Of a stretch of DNA of 64,000 nucleotides, positions 40,210-49,733 are shown in pieces. Where the stretch lies: assembly GCF_000599985.1 (NCBI RefSeq), contig NZ_CP007445.1, positions 1,550,001-1,614,000 of the forward strand, in the 5' to 3' direction. The notes below the pieces were generated by a model. The model was not told where the DNA came from and searched no databases. It worked only from the letters and a program-made list of their open reading frames with translations. This DNA comes from Gilliamella apicola (GTDB taxonomy: Bacteria; Pseudomonadota; Gammaproteobacteria; Enterobacterales; Orbaceae). The position numbers and the translations under genes were made by a program. How positions within the stretch are numbered: the first letter of the stretch is position 1; every line of letters begins with the position of its first letter.

Positions 40210-40938
40210 ATGTTTCACTTACATGTCATTCCCGCATTAAAAGATAACTATATATGGTTATTAGAAAATTCACATAATCAGGTCATCATAGTCGATCCTA
40301 GTGAAGCAAAACCCGTCATTAATTATCTTAATCACCATGAACTATTACCACTTGCAATTTTACTTACTCATCACCATATAGACCACGTTGGAGGTGTTAG
40401 CGAGCTAAAAACCAAATATCCCGATATAATCATTTATGGTCCAAGGGAGATTAATTTACCAATTACCTATCTAACTAATCAAAATGAAGTGAGTATTGGT
40501 GATTTCAATTTTGAGGTGTTTCATTTACCTGGGCATACTTTGGGACATTTAGCTTATTATTGTCATCCTTATCTGTTTTCTGGTGATACATTGTTTTCTG
40601 CTGGATGTGGAAGAATTTTTGAAGGAACTTATCAACAAATGTTAAGTTCGCTTAAAAAATTAAAACAGTTGCCTGATGATACTCTTGTTTGTGCTGGACA
40701 TGAATACACTTTAGCAAATTTAAATTTTGCTAAAAATGTAGTTCCAGATGACAAAGAAATAATGGTATATTTTAATAGTATATTTAATAAATCAGTGACT
40801 TTACCTTCTACTTTAAATAAAGAAAAACAAATTAATTTATTTTTGCGATGTGAAGAAAAATCTTTACAAGATAAATTCAATTTTAACGATGAATTAGATT
40901 TGTTTGTTTTTTTTAGGAGCCTAAAAGATAATTTTTAG
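40210..40938 (+). CDS. gloB: Hydroxyacylglutathione hydrolase (glyoxalase II)
   Basis: 242 residues (E. coli 251). Metallo-beta-lactamase fold with the metal motif THHHIDHVGG (about 54), further ligands in GHTLGH and FSGDTLFSAGCGR, and a short C-terminal substrate domain ending FRSLKDNF. It hydrolyses S-lactoylglutathione, the second step in methylglyoxal detoxification. mltD follows 42 bases later, as in E. coli. The glutathione it needs relates to gshA, 2 kb downstream. Confidence 0.94.
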   Translation: MFHLHVIPALKDNYIWLLENSHNQVIIVDPSEAKPVINYLNHHELLPLAILLTHHHIDHVGGVSELKTKYPDIIIYGPREINLPITYLTNQNEVSIGDFNFEVFHLPGHTLGHLAYYCHPYLFSGDTLFSAGCGRIFEGTYQQMLSSLKKLKQLPDDTLVCAGHEYTLANLNFAKNVVPDDKEIMVYFNSIFNKSVTLPSTLNKEKQINLFLRCEEKSLQDKFNFNDELDLFVFFRSLKDNF

Positions 40939-40980
40939 GTATAATAGTAAACTTAAACAATATAGAACTTAGTCAGTCTA

Positions 40981-42249
40981 ATGAAAAAATTATTAATATT
41001 TACAATGTTATGCTCTTTTTTAGGCGCATGCCAGCAGTATAGTGGACCACGCCACAATGCAGTTGTTAGAATAAAGTATTCCAAAAATACCGTAGTTAGC
41101 GATAGACAAACTGTCAGTATCGGTAATAGTAATTATGTTTCTATCACTCAGAATCCATGGCAGTATATGAATAATCAAATTAATGCTAATGTTCCCAATA
41201 ATAGCCGTATTAAAGCTGAAAGAGAGCAGCTATTACGTGATCCTAAAGGATTTGAAACTATAGCATTACGTTCAGAGCCTTATGTTTATTATATAATTAA
41301 TCAACTACGTAAAAATAATTTACCAGTAGAGTTAGCGTTAGTTCCAGTAATTGAAAGTGCTTATGACCCTTTAGCAACATCATCCGCTCAAGCTGCTGGT
41401 TTATGGCAATTTGTACCTGTAACAGCAAAAGAATATGGCTTAAAACAGAGTAATTATTTTGATGCTCGCCGTGATTTAATTGCATCAACAAATTCAGCCA
41501 TTTCATTATTACAAAACTTAAACGAACACTTTAATGGCGATTGGTTATTAACCCTTGCAGCTTATAATGCTGGTGAAGGTCGTGTAAGAAGAGCCATGGA
41601 GAAAAACCAAGCAAAAGGTTTGCCAACTGACTATTGGTCTTTAGATTTACCTAGTGAAACAATGCACTATGTCCCTAAAATTTTAGCAATTATAGATATT
41701 GTAAAAAATAACACTCGATATGGTGTTAAATTACCTGATTGTAATTATGAAAATTCATTAGTAAGAATTGATATAACTAAAAACATTTCCTTGGCTAAAA
41801 TTGCTCAATATACAGGGCTGTCACTCAATGAGTTAACGACTTACAATGCGGGGTATGTACAGCAAACCGTAAATGGTCCTTTCCATTTGCTTATTCCACA
41901 TGCTCATGCCAAAAGTTTATTCCAAAAATTGCAAGCGGAAAATCTTGTAGCAAATGAAATAACTGAACTTTTGCAAGATATACCGCATGCACCGATGCCG
42001 TTTGAAGTTAAGTCATCAGCAGTTCAACATAATGATTTAAATAATAAAAATATTCGTTCAATTGTAGAGAATAATACCAACAATAACCAAATCACCTATC
42101 AGGTGAAAGCGGGAGATAATCTCTATAGCATTGCACAAAATTATCGAGTAAAAATCACCGATCTGCTTTTATGGAATAAATTAAAAAATTCACGAGTTAA
42201 AGAAGGTGATGTTTTAACAATTAACCTTGCTGATGCAAATCCAATTTAA
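40981..42249 (+). CDS. mltD: Membrane-bound lytic murein transglycosylase D
   Basis: 422 residues. Lipobox LGAC near residue 17. SLT catalytic domain about 110-235 with the Glu in PVIESAYDP and then SAAQ-like SSAQAAGLWQFVP and TLAAYNAGEGRV. One clear LysM repeat at the C-terminus (ITYQVKAGDNLYSIAQNYRV) follows a degenerate one (LAKIAQYTGLSLNELTTYN). It cleaves peptidoglycan glycan strands at the outer membrane. Its last 29 bases overlap the convergent yafD gene. Confidence 0.93.
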   Translation: MKKLLIFTMLCSFLGACQQYSGPRHNAVVRIKYSKNTVVSDRQTVSIGNSNYVSITQNPWQYMNNQINANVPNNSRIKAEREQLLRDPKGFETIALRSEPYVYYIINQLRKNNLPVELALVPVIESAYDPLATSSAQAAGLWQFVPVTAKEYGLKQSNYFDARRDLIASTNSAISLLQNLNEHFNGDWLLTLAAYNAGEGRVRRAMEKNQAKGLPTDYWSLDLPSETMHYVPKILAIIDIVKNNTRYGVKLPDCNYENSLVRIDITKNISLAKIAQYTGLSLNELTTYNAGYVQQTVNGPFHLLIPHAHAKSLFQKLQAENLVANEITELLQDIPHAPMPFEVKSSAVQHNDLNNKNIRSIVENNTNNNQITYQVKAGDNLYSIAQNYRVKITDLLLWNKLKNSRVKEGDVLTINLADANPI

Positions 42250-43009
42250 AACTAACATATAGAGGATTATGATCTGATGCAGCTGTACTAATTATTTGCG
42301 CTGCATCAAGCTGTAATCCTCGATAAAAAACAAAGTCTAAAGGCCTTCCCATAAATGTTTTTCGAATATCAACGCTGAAATTTACTGGTTTAAGTCCAAT
42401 TGAACTCACTAAATAAAATAATAAATCTAAGCGCTGTTTACTCCATGCATTAAAATCCCCTGCCAATATTACTGGACCATGATGTTCTTTAATACAATTT
42501 AATAAAATATGGATTTGTTGGCGATAAACCTTAACTCCAATACTAAAATTAACAGCATGAATGTTTGCCACTAATAATTGTTGTGATGAGTTTTTAATGG
42601 GATAGATGGTTATTAACGCTGATTTTGGAACTCGAATCAGTGGTTCTATTTCCCTAAAAGATAAAAGCTTGGTAGGTAAACTGTCGGTTATAGTCATAAC
42701 ACCAGCATAAATATCGTTTAAGCAATAAGCTGGAACATGATCCGCTATTTTATTGCGTCTTGAAATAAAATTTAATAATTGAGTTGTAGTTTGGGCTTCT
42801 TGTAATAAAATTAATTTAGCTTTATCCGCATAAAGTTCTAAAATATTAATACATTCCGCCCTCTTTTGCTTAAAAATATTCCAAACTAAAATTGAAAAAT
42901 ACTCTTGATCAATAAGTGGTTCATTTACCACTATATGATGGTTAGGTAATATCAATTCTACATCGCTATTTTTTTTATATCTTAATGTATAATTGCGTTT
43001 TTTGAACAT
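42221..43009 (-). CDS. yafD: Endonuclease/exonuclease/phosphatase-family protein YafD
   Basis: 262 residues (E. coli about 266). EEP-fold landmarks: VWNIFKQKR, LILLQEAQTT with the metal-binding Glu, GDFNAWS near 185, and the C-terminal SDHNPLYVSF with the catalytic Asp-His. Substrate unknown in the family. The ATG comes one base after the gshA stop, so the two are co-transcribed. The gene's end overlaps mltD tail to tail. Confidence 0.9.
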   Translation of the reverse strand: MFKKRNYTLRYKKNSDVELILPNHHIVVNEPLIDQEYFSILVWNIFKQKRAECINILELYADKAKLILLQEAQTTTQLLNFISRRNKIADHVPAYCLNDIYAGVMTITDSLPTKLLSFREIEPLIRVPKSALITIYPIKNSSQQLLVANIHAVNFSIGVKVYRQQIHILLNCIKEHHGPVILAGDFNAWSKQRLDLLFYLVSSIGLKPVNFSVDIRKTFMGRPLDFVFYRGLQLDAAQIISTAASDHNPLYVSFKLDLHQQG

Positions 43010-43010
43010 A

Positions 43011-44573
43011 TTAAATATTGTTTTTTTGTTTTACATATTCATCAAATGATAAGGTATCACTTTGCTCTTTTTTCTTTTGTTTTTCAATAGACAAAATTCG
43101 CTGTTGAACAAAATCGCTATCAGTTAATATTGCTAAAGGTTCTGCTGAAAGTTGTTTTTTATATTGAGATGCAAGTACTAAACCAAAATTTGAAGTTCCT
43201 AAATCACTAATAGCTTCAAGAGTTCTGGCTGATAATGTTAATTCAGGTTGGTCAAACATAACATTTAACTTTTCGCAAACCTTTCGATATTGTCGATGCT
43301 CATCATTATGATCCAAAACATCCGCAACTCTAAGCAGATCTTTAAATAAATTATGACCTACTTTTGATAATGGTTCCCGATAACTATCACAGCCCATACC
43401 TATTTCCAAGCCAGGCTTACGTCCTTCTATGATTACTCGATTCCAATTTATTTTAGAACACTCAAGTTCCTCACTGCTCATTTCTGGCGCTGGGGCTAAC
43501 GCACACCAAATTAAAAAAAGATCAATAAACCGAATTTGTTCCTCAGTAATACCAATAGGTGAAAAAGGATTGATATCCAACGCTCGTACTTCTATATACT
43601 CAATACCACCACGCATAAGTGCATCCGATGGTGATTCTTCAGATCTTGGTACCCGTTTAGGACGAATCGGTGCATAAAACTCGTTTTCAATCTGTAATAC
43701 GTTATCATTCAATTGACGATAATGACCATTTACTTTGATACCTAATTTACTAAATTGTGGTGATTTGGTATGTGTTGCTCGTTTAAGTCCTGCAACATAT
43801 GTATCTAAATGATTAAATGTTATGCCTAACTGCTTTTGTGCATTATTCGTGTAGCCAATATCACTTAATCTTAATGATGTTGCATAAGGCAAATAACAAT
43901 TTCCATTTGTTTGTTCAATAAAAGCTTTTGCTTTTTCTGGGTCTTGAATAAATGAAGAACACATTGATGGAGAAGCACCGAATAAATAAGGAATAACCCA
44001 TCCAAATCGATAATAGTTACGGATTAAAGTAAAATAACCTTCGGAAATAACTGCTTTACCTTCTTCAGTATTTTTGACACCATCTCTAGCTTGCCAAAAT
44101 GCCATTGGTAATGAAAAATTATAATGAACCCCTGAAATAGTTTGCATCATTGCGCCATAACGATTTTTTAAACCTTCACGATAAACCGTTTTAAAACGCC
44201 CTTCATTTGATGATCCATATTGTGCCAGAATAATATTGTCTTCATTTGCAACAAAACATGGCATACTTAAAGGCCACATCAACTCATCACCAATATTAAC
44301 GCTAGCATAACGATGCAAGTCACGTAAAAATGTTAGCATATAATCAATATTAGTATTAACAGGCGTAATGAATTCAAGTAGTGATTCAGCAAAATCAGTT
44401 GTGATCCAAGGGTGAGTAAGCGCCGAACCAATATTGGCTGGGAACGGGGTTTTTGATAATGAACCATCAGGTAAAATACGCAAAGTTTCTCGTTCAAGAC
44501 CGCGTTGAATGCCTTGTAAAATAGTATAATGCTTTTCTAACCAGCTAAGCGCTTTAGAAACATCAGGTATCAT
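43011..44573 (-). CDS. gshA: Glutamate-cysteine ligase
   Basis: 520 residues (E. coli 518), of the gammaproteobacterial type: [13 protein letters not shown] near 20, [13 protein letters not shown] near 60, GVHYNFS near 147, and [13 protein letters not shown] near 325. First and rate-limiting step of glutathione synthesis. AGGAAA precedes the ATG. It shares a transcript with yafD; the glutathione-dependent gloB is encoded close by. Confidence 0.96.
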   Translation of the reverse strand: MIPDVSKALSWLEKHYTILQGIQRGLERETLRILPDGSLSKTPFPANIGSALTHPWITTDFAESLLEFITPVNTNIDYMLTFLRDLHRYASVNIGDELMWPLSMPCFVANEDNIILAQYGSSNEGRFKTVYREGLKNRYGAMMQTISGVHYNFSLPMAFWQARDGVKNTEEGKAVISEGYFTLIRNYYRFGWVIPYLFGASPSMCSSFIQDPEKAKAFIEQTNGNCYLPYATSLRLSDIGYTNNAQKQLGITFNHLDTYVAGLKRATHTKSPQFSKLGIKVNGHYRQLNDNVLQIENEFYAPIRPKRVPRSEESPSDALMRGGIEYIEVRALDINPFSPIGITEEQIRFIDLFLIWCALAPAPEMSSEELECSKINWNRVIIEGRKPGLEIGMGCDSYREPLSKVGHNLFKDLLRVADVLDHNDEHRQYRKVCEKLNVMFDQPELTLSARTLEAISDLGTSNFGLVLASQYKKQLSAEPLAILTDSDFVQQRILSIEKQKKKEQSDTLSFDEYVKQKNNI

Positions 44574-44812
44574 AATTTTGCGTTTCCTAAGATAAGATTG
44601 ATTTTGATAATATTAACATAAATTGCAGCCTTCCATAGGCTATTTTGATAATACTCAATCAATAAATTAAAATTTATTCATTCTAAAAGATAAAGTTCAC
44701 TATTATATTCATAATAGAGTTTTAACTAATTACAGATCAGATAAATATTTATTTTATCTTCAAATAGAAAAGTAATAATATGCAGTGTTCAATTTTTCTG
44801 AAGAATACTAAG

Positions 44813-44849
44813 AATCAATAGAGTTGATAATTCTCCTACTCTATTGATT
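44813..44849. terminator. Hairpin after the heme operon
   Basis: Perfect 12-bp inverted repeat AATCAATAGAGT / ACTCTATTGATT (44813-44824 with 44838-44849), 13-base loop, 18 bases past the hutZ-like stop. The U-tract on the minus strand is weak, so termination is likely but not certain. Confidence 0.55.
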
Positions 44850-44867
44850 TAAAAAACTTGCTATAAA

Positions 44868-45398
44868 TTAAAGATTAATTATCATTTCCTCTTTTTGTTT
44901 AGCTACATAATCTTCATCGACAGGCGTGACCATTTTATTTTGATAATCGATAAGATAGGTTTTACCAAAACCAATAACAATGCGTCCAGATGTTGGTGTA
45001 ATTTTAAACAAGTTAAAATCATTCATTTCAGAAAGCATATAAACCATTTTACTTACCCGTTTAGCAAGCTGGTCGATTATGTCCTCAAAAAGTGGAGATT
45101 TTTTATCTACAATTTCAGCTAAAGCTTGAGAAGTTAAACGTCTACGTGCATAAATATTTTTCGTTTTAGATTCATCATCTATAATAATGAAGGAAATATC
45201 AGGATTGGTTTTCATATTTTGACTATGTGGTGCTAAATCAGAAATAAGAACATAATAATCATTCCCATCGAAAAAATAAGGTGAATAACTGGTTTCCACT
45301 CTTCCATCTTTATTTATAGTCGATAGTATGACTGTTAACACTGATTCATGTAAATTATCTAATGTTTCTTGAACGTTATTAGTTTTGGATTCTGCCAT
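44868..45398 (-). CDS. HutZ-like heme utilisation protein (split-barrel flavin/heme fold)
   Basis: 176 residues of the pyridoxamine-phosphate-oxidase-like split barrel, with family blocks TSYSPYFFDGNDYYVLISDLAPHSQN (about 37-62), IYARRRLT and GRIVIGFGKTYLI. It matches the length of Vibrio HutZ, a heme-degrading/trafficking protein. The C-terminal His that ligates heme in characterised HutZ is not evident: no His occurs in the last 100 residues. AAGGAG precedes the ATG. Last gene of a Fur-associated operon with a TonB receptor and an ABC transporter. Confidence 0.75.
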   Translation of the reverse strand: MAESKTNNVQETLDNLHESVLTVILSTINKDGRVETSYSPYFFDGNDYYVLISDLAPHSQNMKTNPDISFIIIDDESKTKNIYARRRLTSQALAEIVDKKSPLFEDIIDQLAKRVSKMVYMLSEMNDFNLFKITPTSGRIVIGFGKTYLIDYQNKMVTPVDEDYVAKQKEEMIINL

Positions 45399-45450
45399 AA
45401 AAACTCCTTATTTAATATAACTATTTTTTACTTAATCTATTACTTCTTTT

Positions 45451-47151
45451 TTATAATATTATTTGATTACATTGTTTAAAATAAGACGATATATCTGAAT
45501 GAGAAATTATAATAAAACTACTCGTTGGTAAGTTAGTTTGTAACAATTTTAGTAACTGATGTTCTGAATGCTTATCTAAAGCATTTGTCGTTTCATCCAT
45601 AAATATCCAATCAGGTTTATGTAATAAAATCCTCGCTATAATTAAGCGCTGTTTTTCACCTCCAGATAGTCTATTTAAATCATAATCAAGTAGTTTTTGT
45701 TCAATATCTTGAGCTAAGAAACCTACCTCTGTTAAAATTTGTTTAATACTGTCTAGATCCTTTTCTAATAAAGGGTTAGGATAAGCCACTGCATGAGCTA
45801 ATCCTCCCATAGGAAAATAAGGATTTTGTGATAAAAAGAGTTTATTAGCTTTTGGTAGCTCAAAATAACCATCATAGTAGGGGTAAATTCCTGACAACAA
45901 TTTAAACAAGGTCGATTTACCTATTCCTGACATCCCAGACAAAATGATTGACTCTCCTTTATTTATTCGCAGTTCTGGCAATTTAAGTAAAACCTTACCG
46001 TCTGGATTTTTTATGACTAAATTATTTATTAGTAAAGTCTGAGAATCTTTTTGAAATTGATTTTGTTGGTTATGTATATCAGCTATCAATCTTGCTCGAT
46101 TAATAAACTGACATAAACGGTGACTACAAGCAGTCAACTCAGCTAAATTATGATAATTAAATATAAACCATGATAAATTAACCACTACATTACTAAAAGT
46201 CTTACTAATTTGCATCAATGAGCCGAGACTAACTTTGCCAATTAGGTAAATAGGTAAAGCAAAAAAAGTTGGTATCTGTAAAACAGTAAGATTATAAGGT
46301 CGAGTAAAACATCCTAAAAATAACTGCCGTTTTATTAACTGATACCAATTTGTCATGATGTCACTAAAATGTTGATCAAGTATCTGTCTTTCAACTTTCT
46401 CTCCATTTAATAATGCTATCGGTTCTTTTGACTCTCTGAATCGGGTTAAAGCAAATCGATAATCCGCTTCTTTGTGCTGTTGTTGAATTAATAAAGCTTT
46501 TAAAGGACTTCCAAGCCAATGGGTCAGGTAAGAACAGATAATGACATATATTGGCGCTAACCAAACCATATAGTGTGAAAGACTAATATCAAAACCCAAT
46601 AGATTAAAAGATAGGACGAAGTTATCCGTAATTTGCCACAACAGCATAAAATATGTAACTAGACCAATAAGTTGAGTAATAAAAGAAAATCCTTCATTGG
46701 TTAACTTATCAACAAAAAGTTGGCAATCTTCTGCTATTCGCTGTTCAGGATTATCTATTTCATCTGGTTTATTATTCAAAAACCAATAAGCCTTATTATT
46801 TATCCAATGATCTAATATTGTATCGTTAAGTACTTTACGCCATATAATAACGGTAATTTTTCTTAAATAATCTGATATTAAAAAAGTAATGGCACCTAGG
46901 ATTGTTAATAAAATAAAAACGCCAATTTGATTTACCACTTCCTGTAAATTGTATTTTTCCAGAGCATTATAGAAATTCTTATTCCAACCAATCATCTCCA
47001 AACTAATTTTAATTAAAACAATTTTCAAACTTATCACAATGAAGGCATAACAAAACCCCCACTTACCTTGCTTAGTTTTGCTGCAAAGCTTTATAAGCAA
47101 AAAAATATTTTTTAATGTTTGCAAAACTTTTACTCTCAATAAAAAAACCAA
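45451..47151 (-). CDS. YddA/SbmA-type ABC transporter, fused membrane and ATPase domains
   Basis: About 560 residues. Six N-terminal helices of the SbmA/BacA-like membrane domain with DNPEQRIAEDCQLFVDKL (about 123) and NLSWFIFNYHNLAELTA (about 325). The nucleotide-binding domain has Walker A SGMSGIGKST (about 410), signature RLSGGEKQR (about 503) and Walker B WIFMDETTNALD (about 524). Close to E. coli YddA. The 5' start is a TTG; TTG at 47124, with GAGAG ahead, is a better start than 47151. Relatives move peptides, B12-like or porphyrin-like compounds. Its position between a heme receptor and a HutZ-like gene suggests a role in heme/porphyrin handling. Confidence 0.85.
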   Translation of the reverse strand: MVFLLRVKVLQTLKNIFLLIKLCSKTKQGKWGFCYAFIVISLKIVLIKISLEMIGWNKNFYNALEKYNLQEVVNQIGVFILLTILGAITFLISDYLRKITVIIWRKVLNDTILDHWINNKAYWFLNNKPDEIDNPEQRIAEDCQLFVDKLTNEGFSFITQLIGLVTYFMLLWQITDNFVLSFNLLGFDISLSHYMVWLAPIYVIICSYLTHWLGSPLKALLIQQQHKEADYRFALTRFRESKEPIALLNGEKVERQILDQHFSDIMTNWYQLIKRQLFLGCFTRPYNLTVLQIPTFFALPIYLIGKVSLGSLMQISKTFSNVVVNLSWFIFNYHNLAELTACSHRLCQFINRARLIADIHNQQNQFQKDSQTLLINNLVIKNPDGKVLLKLPELRINKGESIILSGMSGIGKSTLFKLLSGIYPYYDGYFELPKANKLFLSQNPYFPMGGLAHAVAYPNPLLEKDLDSIKQILTEVGFLAQDIEQKLLDYDLNRLSGGEKQRLIIARILLHKPDWIFMDETTNALDKHSEHQLLKLLQTNLPTSSFIIISHSDISSYFKQCNQIIL

Positions 47152-47221
47152 CTATTTTTTGAAGCTACCTACCCTGCATTTAAATCAGAAAAGATAGCCT
47201 CTTTTATATTCAAAAAATCTT

Positions 47222-49417
47222 TTAAAAACTTACTACCATATCAACAGCAAAGGTTCTACCCGGTGCTGTTTGTAGCTCAATCGGATTGGTTACTTTTACA
47301 TTATCTTGTGGATTTTTATAATATGTACTAAACATTGGCCACTTAAAGTAACGTCGATCGAAAATATTTAAGACTGATGCCCTAAAAGTAATATTTTTAC
47401 TAGGATGCCAATTAAGATACGCATCATAAATAGCATATCCTTTAGGTTTGAATACTTCATCATTTGAGGTACTATCTTTTGACACACGTGTCACAGCTTT
47501 AGAGAACGTTCCAACTATTTCAGTATCAAAATTGTATTCTGGATGATGCCATTTAAGACCAACAGTACCTTGTAAAGGCATTGCTTCATTAAAATATGAC
47601 TTCTTTTCACCAGGTGTTTCTTGTTTTTTACCATGTTGATAAGATGCGGAAGTATTTAAAGTCCAGTTATTTGCAAACCGCCATTCAGCAGATGATTCTA
47701 ATCCCCAAAGATTTACTCTCGATAAATTCTTATATGTATAATCTTTAGGCCCAACGCGAATGAAGTTTTTAATATAATTACTATAGTCGGCTTTAAACGC
47801 ACCAAAGCTAAACCAACCATTGGAATAATCGCCCCTTATACCTGCTTCATAAGATTTAACTTTTTCTGGTTTTAAATTCGGATTAGGGATCAAATTCATC
47901 GATACTGATGGTAAAGAAGTATATAACTGTTGAGCTGTTGGCATTTTGAAGCCTTCTGCATAACGAGCATAAATAGAATATTGATCTGTAATATTGAATA
48001 ATGTCCCCAATTGAGGAATTAAACGGTGAGACGTTAATTTACGTGGCTCTTTGCCTTTAATCACAGCATAATAGTTGTCTATATCAGGTTTAATTTCATA
48101 AGTAGCATAACGTAAACCAGGTTTAACTTTTAAACGTTCCGTAAATATATGAAACTCATCTTGCAAATAGATATCTGCTCGCCGAGTTTTAGAATTAGCA
48201 AAATTGAATCCACCTCCGATGGTTGTTATACCATTTTTTGAATTTACATTACGATAATCACTGTGGGTAATATCACCTTGAAATCCATACACTATGTCAT
48301 GACCAACATTCAAAAAATCGAAATTCGAACTGAATTGTAAATCAAATTGCCAAAATTTCTCTTTATAATCATTAGTAGTATAGGTATAGATTGGATTACT
48401 ATTTCTATCAATCTGTTGACGATGAGATTTTAGGTAACGCTCTTGAGGAGAATAAGAGATCATTGTTTTGATCTGATCGATAAAAGGTAAAACTGGTGAC
48501 CATGAGTCTTCTATAGCATAACGCTTTCTTGTTTGTATTTGAGTTCTTCTATAATCACCATTAAAAGTACCAGAAGATTGTAAACCATAATCGTATAACT
48601 GTTTAACAAAAGAGTTAGAGCGGAAATTTTCAAAAGTTAATTTCGTCTCACGATTATCATTATGATAGACCAGTTTTGACAACATATTTTCAGCTTTAGC
48701 ATCTAACGGATTAAGTTTATTACATCTAATTGCATTTTCACCGCGTGGGCATCCCCATATTCCACCATTCGCTTTAGCTTTTTTTAGTTTCGTTTCTTGA
48801 TAATCACGTCGACTAAAACTGATAAGTGCTTCTAAATTAGGCATCAATTCTAATGCCAGCATACTTGTTTTTGTATTCTGCTTATTCAAGCTATCATAAG
48901 CACCCTTGATTTGTACTGCATAAGGTTTATCTTTCAGTAAATCACTAGGATCTAATGTCTTAAATGCAACGACTCCACCTAATGCATCCGCTCCCCATAA
49001 AACAGAACCTGGTCCACGAACGATTTCAACAGCTTTAATTGTTGATAAATCGATAAAATTACGATTGCCGTCTTGCAAACCTTCGATTACTCTTGCACCA
49101 TCGACTTGTAATTGCACTCGATTTCCGGTCATTCCTCTAATTCTAATTCCACCCAAATTACCATAAGGATCTGTTCCTGATGTTTGTCTATTTACCGAAA
49201 TACTGGGAAGATAACGGACTAAATCTTCCATTGTTGTCATTTGATGATCATCAATAGTCTTTTTACTTATGACATCAACGGTCTCAGGAATGGTCAATTT
49301 TGCTTTTTTTTGCCGACTTGCCGTCACAGTTATTGTTTCTAATTCATCACTATCCGCTAATACTGGCAACGATATTGAAGCAATTACAAAAGTTAAAAGG
49401 ATATTATTTACTCTCAT
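47222..49417 (-). CDS. TonB-dependent heme/haemoglobin receptor
   Basis: 731 residues from MRVNNILL, giving a clean signal peptide (cleavage after VLA); an ATG 18 bases upstream is less likely. TonB box ETITVTA just after the signal. Plug domain with GGIRIRGMTGNRVQLQVDGA and VEIVRGPGSVLWGADALGG. The barrel contains GNRNFIDL and ends FAVDMVVSF with a terminal aromatic. Family resemblance is to HutA/HmbR/HemR haemoglobin-transferrin receptors. A strong Fur-box cluster lies 100 bases upstream. First gene of the heme operon. Confidence 0.9.
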   Translation of the reverse strand: MRVNNILLTFVIASISLPVLADSDELETITVTASRQKKAKLTIPETVDVISKKTIDDHQMTTMEDLVRYLPSISVNRQTSGTDPYGNLGGIRIRGMTGNRVQLQVDGARVIEGLQDGNRNFIDLSTIKAVEIVRGPGSVLWGADALGGVVAFKTLDPSDLLKDKPYAVQIKGAYDSLNKQNTKTSMLALELMPNLEALISFSRRDYQETKLKKAKANGGIWGCPRGENAIRCNKLNPLDAKAENMLSKLVYHNDNRETKLTFENFRSNSFVKQLYDYGLQSSGTFNGDYRRTQIQTRKRYAIEDSWSPVLPFIDQIKTMISYSPQERYLKSHRQQIDRNSNPIYTYTTNDYKEKFWQFDLQFSSNFDFLNVGHDIVYGFQGDITHSDYRNVNSKNGITTIGGGFNFANSKTRRADIYLQDEFHIFTERLKVKPGLRYATYEIKPDIDNYYAVIKGKEPRKLTSHRLIPQLGTLFNITDQYSIYARYAEGFKMPTAQQLYTSLPSVSMNLIPNPNLKPEKVKSYEAGIRGDYSNGWFSFGAFKADYSNYIKNFIRVGPKDYTYKNLSRVNLWGLESSAEWRFANNWTLNTSASYQHGKKQETPGEKKSYFNEAMPLQGTVGLKWHHPEYNFDTEIVGTFSKAVTRVSKDSTSNDEVFKPKGYAIYDAYLNWHPSKNITFRASVLNIFDRRYFKWPMFSTYYKNPQDNVKVTNPIELQTAPGRTFAVDMVVSF

Positions 49418-49517
49418 TATTACACCATAAAACATATAAAACTTATAAAGTATTGCTCCAATATTTGATATTTATCATATTTGTTGCGCTAATCTATCAA
49501 ATTTAATTAAAACGATC

Positions 49518-49560
49518 AATGATAATAATTATTATTAACATTTAATAATAATTATCATTA
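49518..49560. promoter_or_regulatory. Fur-box cluster upstream of the heme operon
   Basis: Two facing Fur-like elements, AATGATAATAATTATTATTA (49519-49538) and TAATAATAATTATCATTA (49543-49560), both close to GATAATGATAATCATTATC and together nearly palindromic. They sit about 100 bases before the receptor ATG, so iron repression of the operon is expected. Confidence 0.85.
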
Positions 49561-49733
49561 CTGTTTATAATGAATGTCATAAAATAAAATTAGATAAGTA
49601 AGTTAAGATTTGTTATGAAGGTACGGAAAAGTAAGATTAAGTTAGTAAAATGAAATTGCTATTACTATAAAATTTATAAAATCAATAAGATATATGGATA
49701 TTGATTAGCCTTTATAGACTAATCAAAAGAGGA

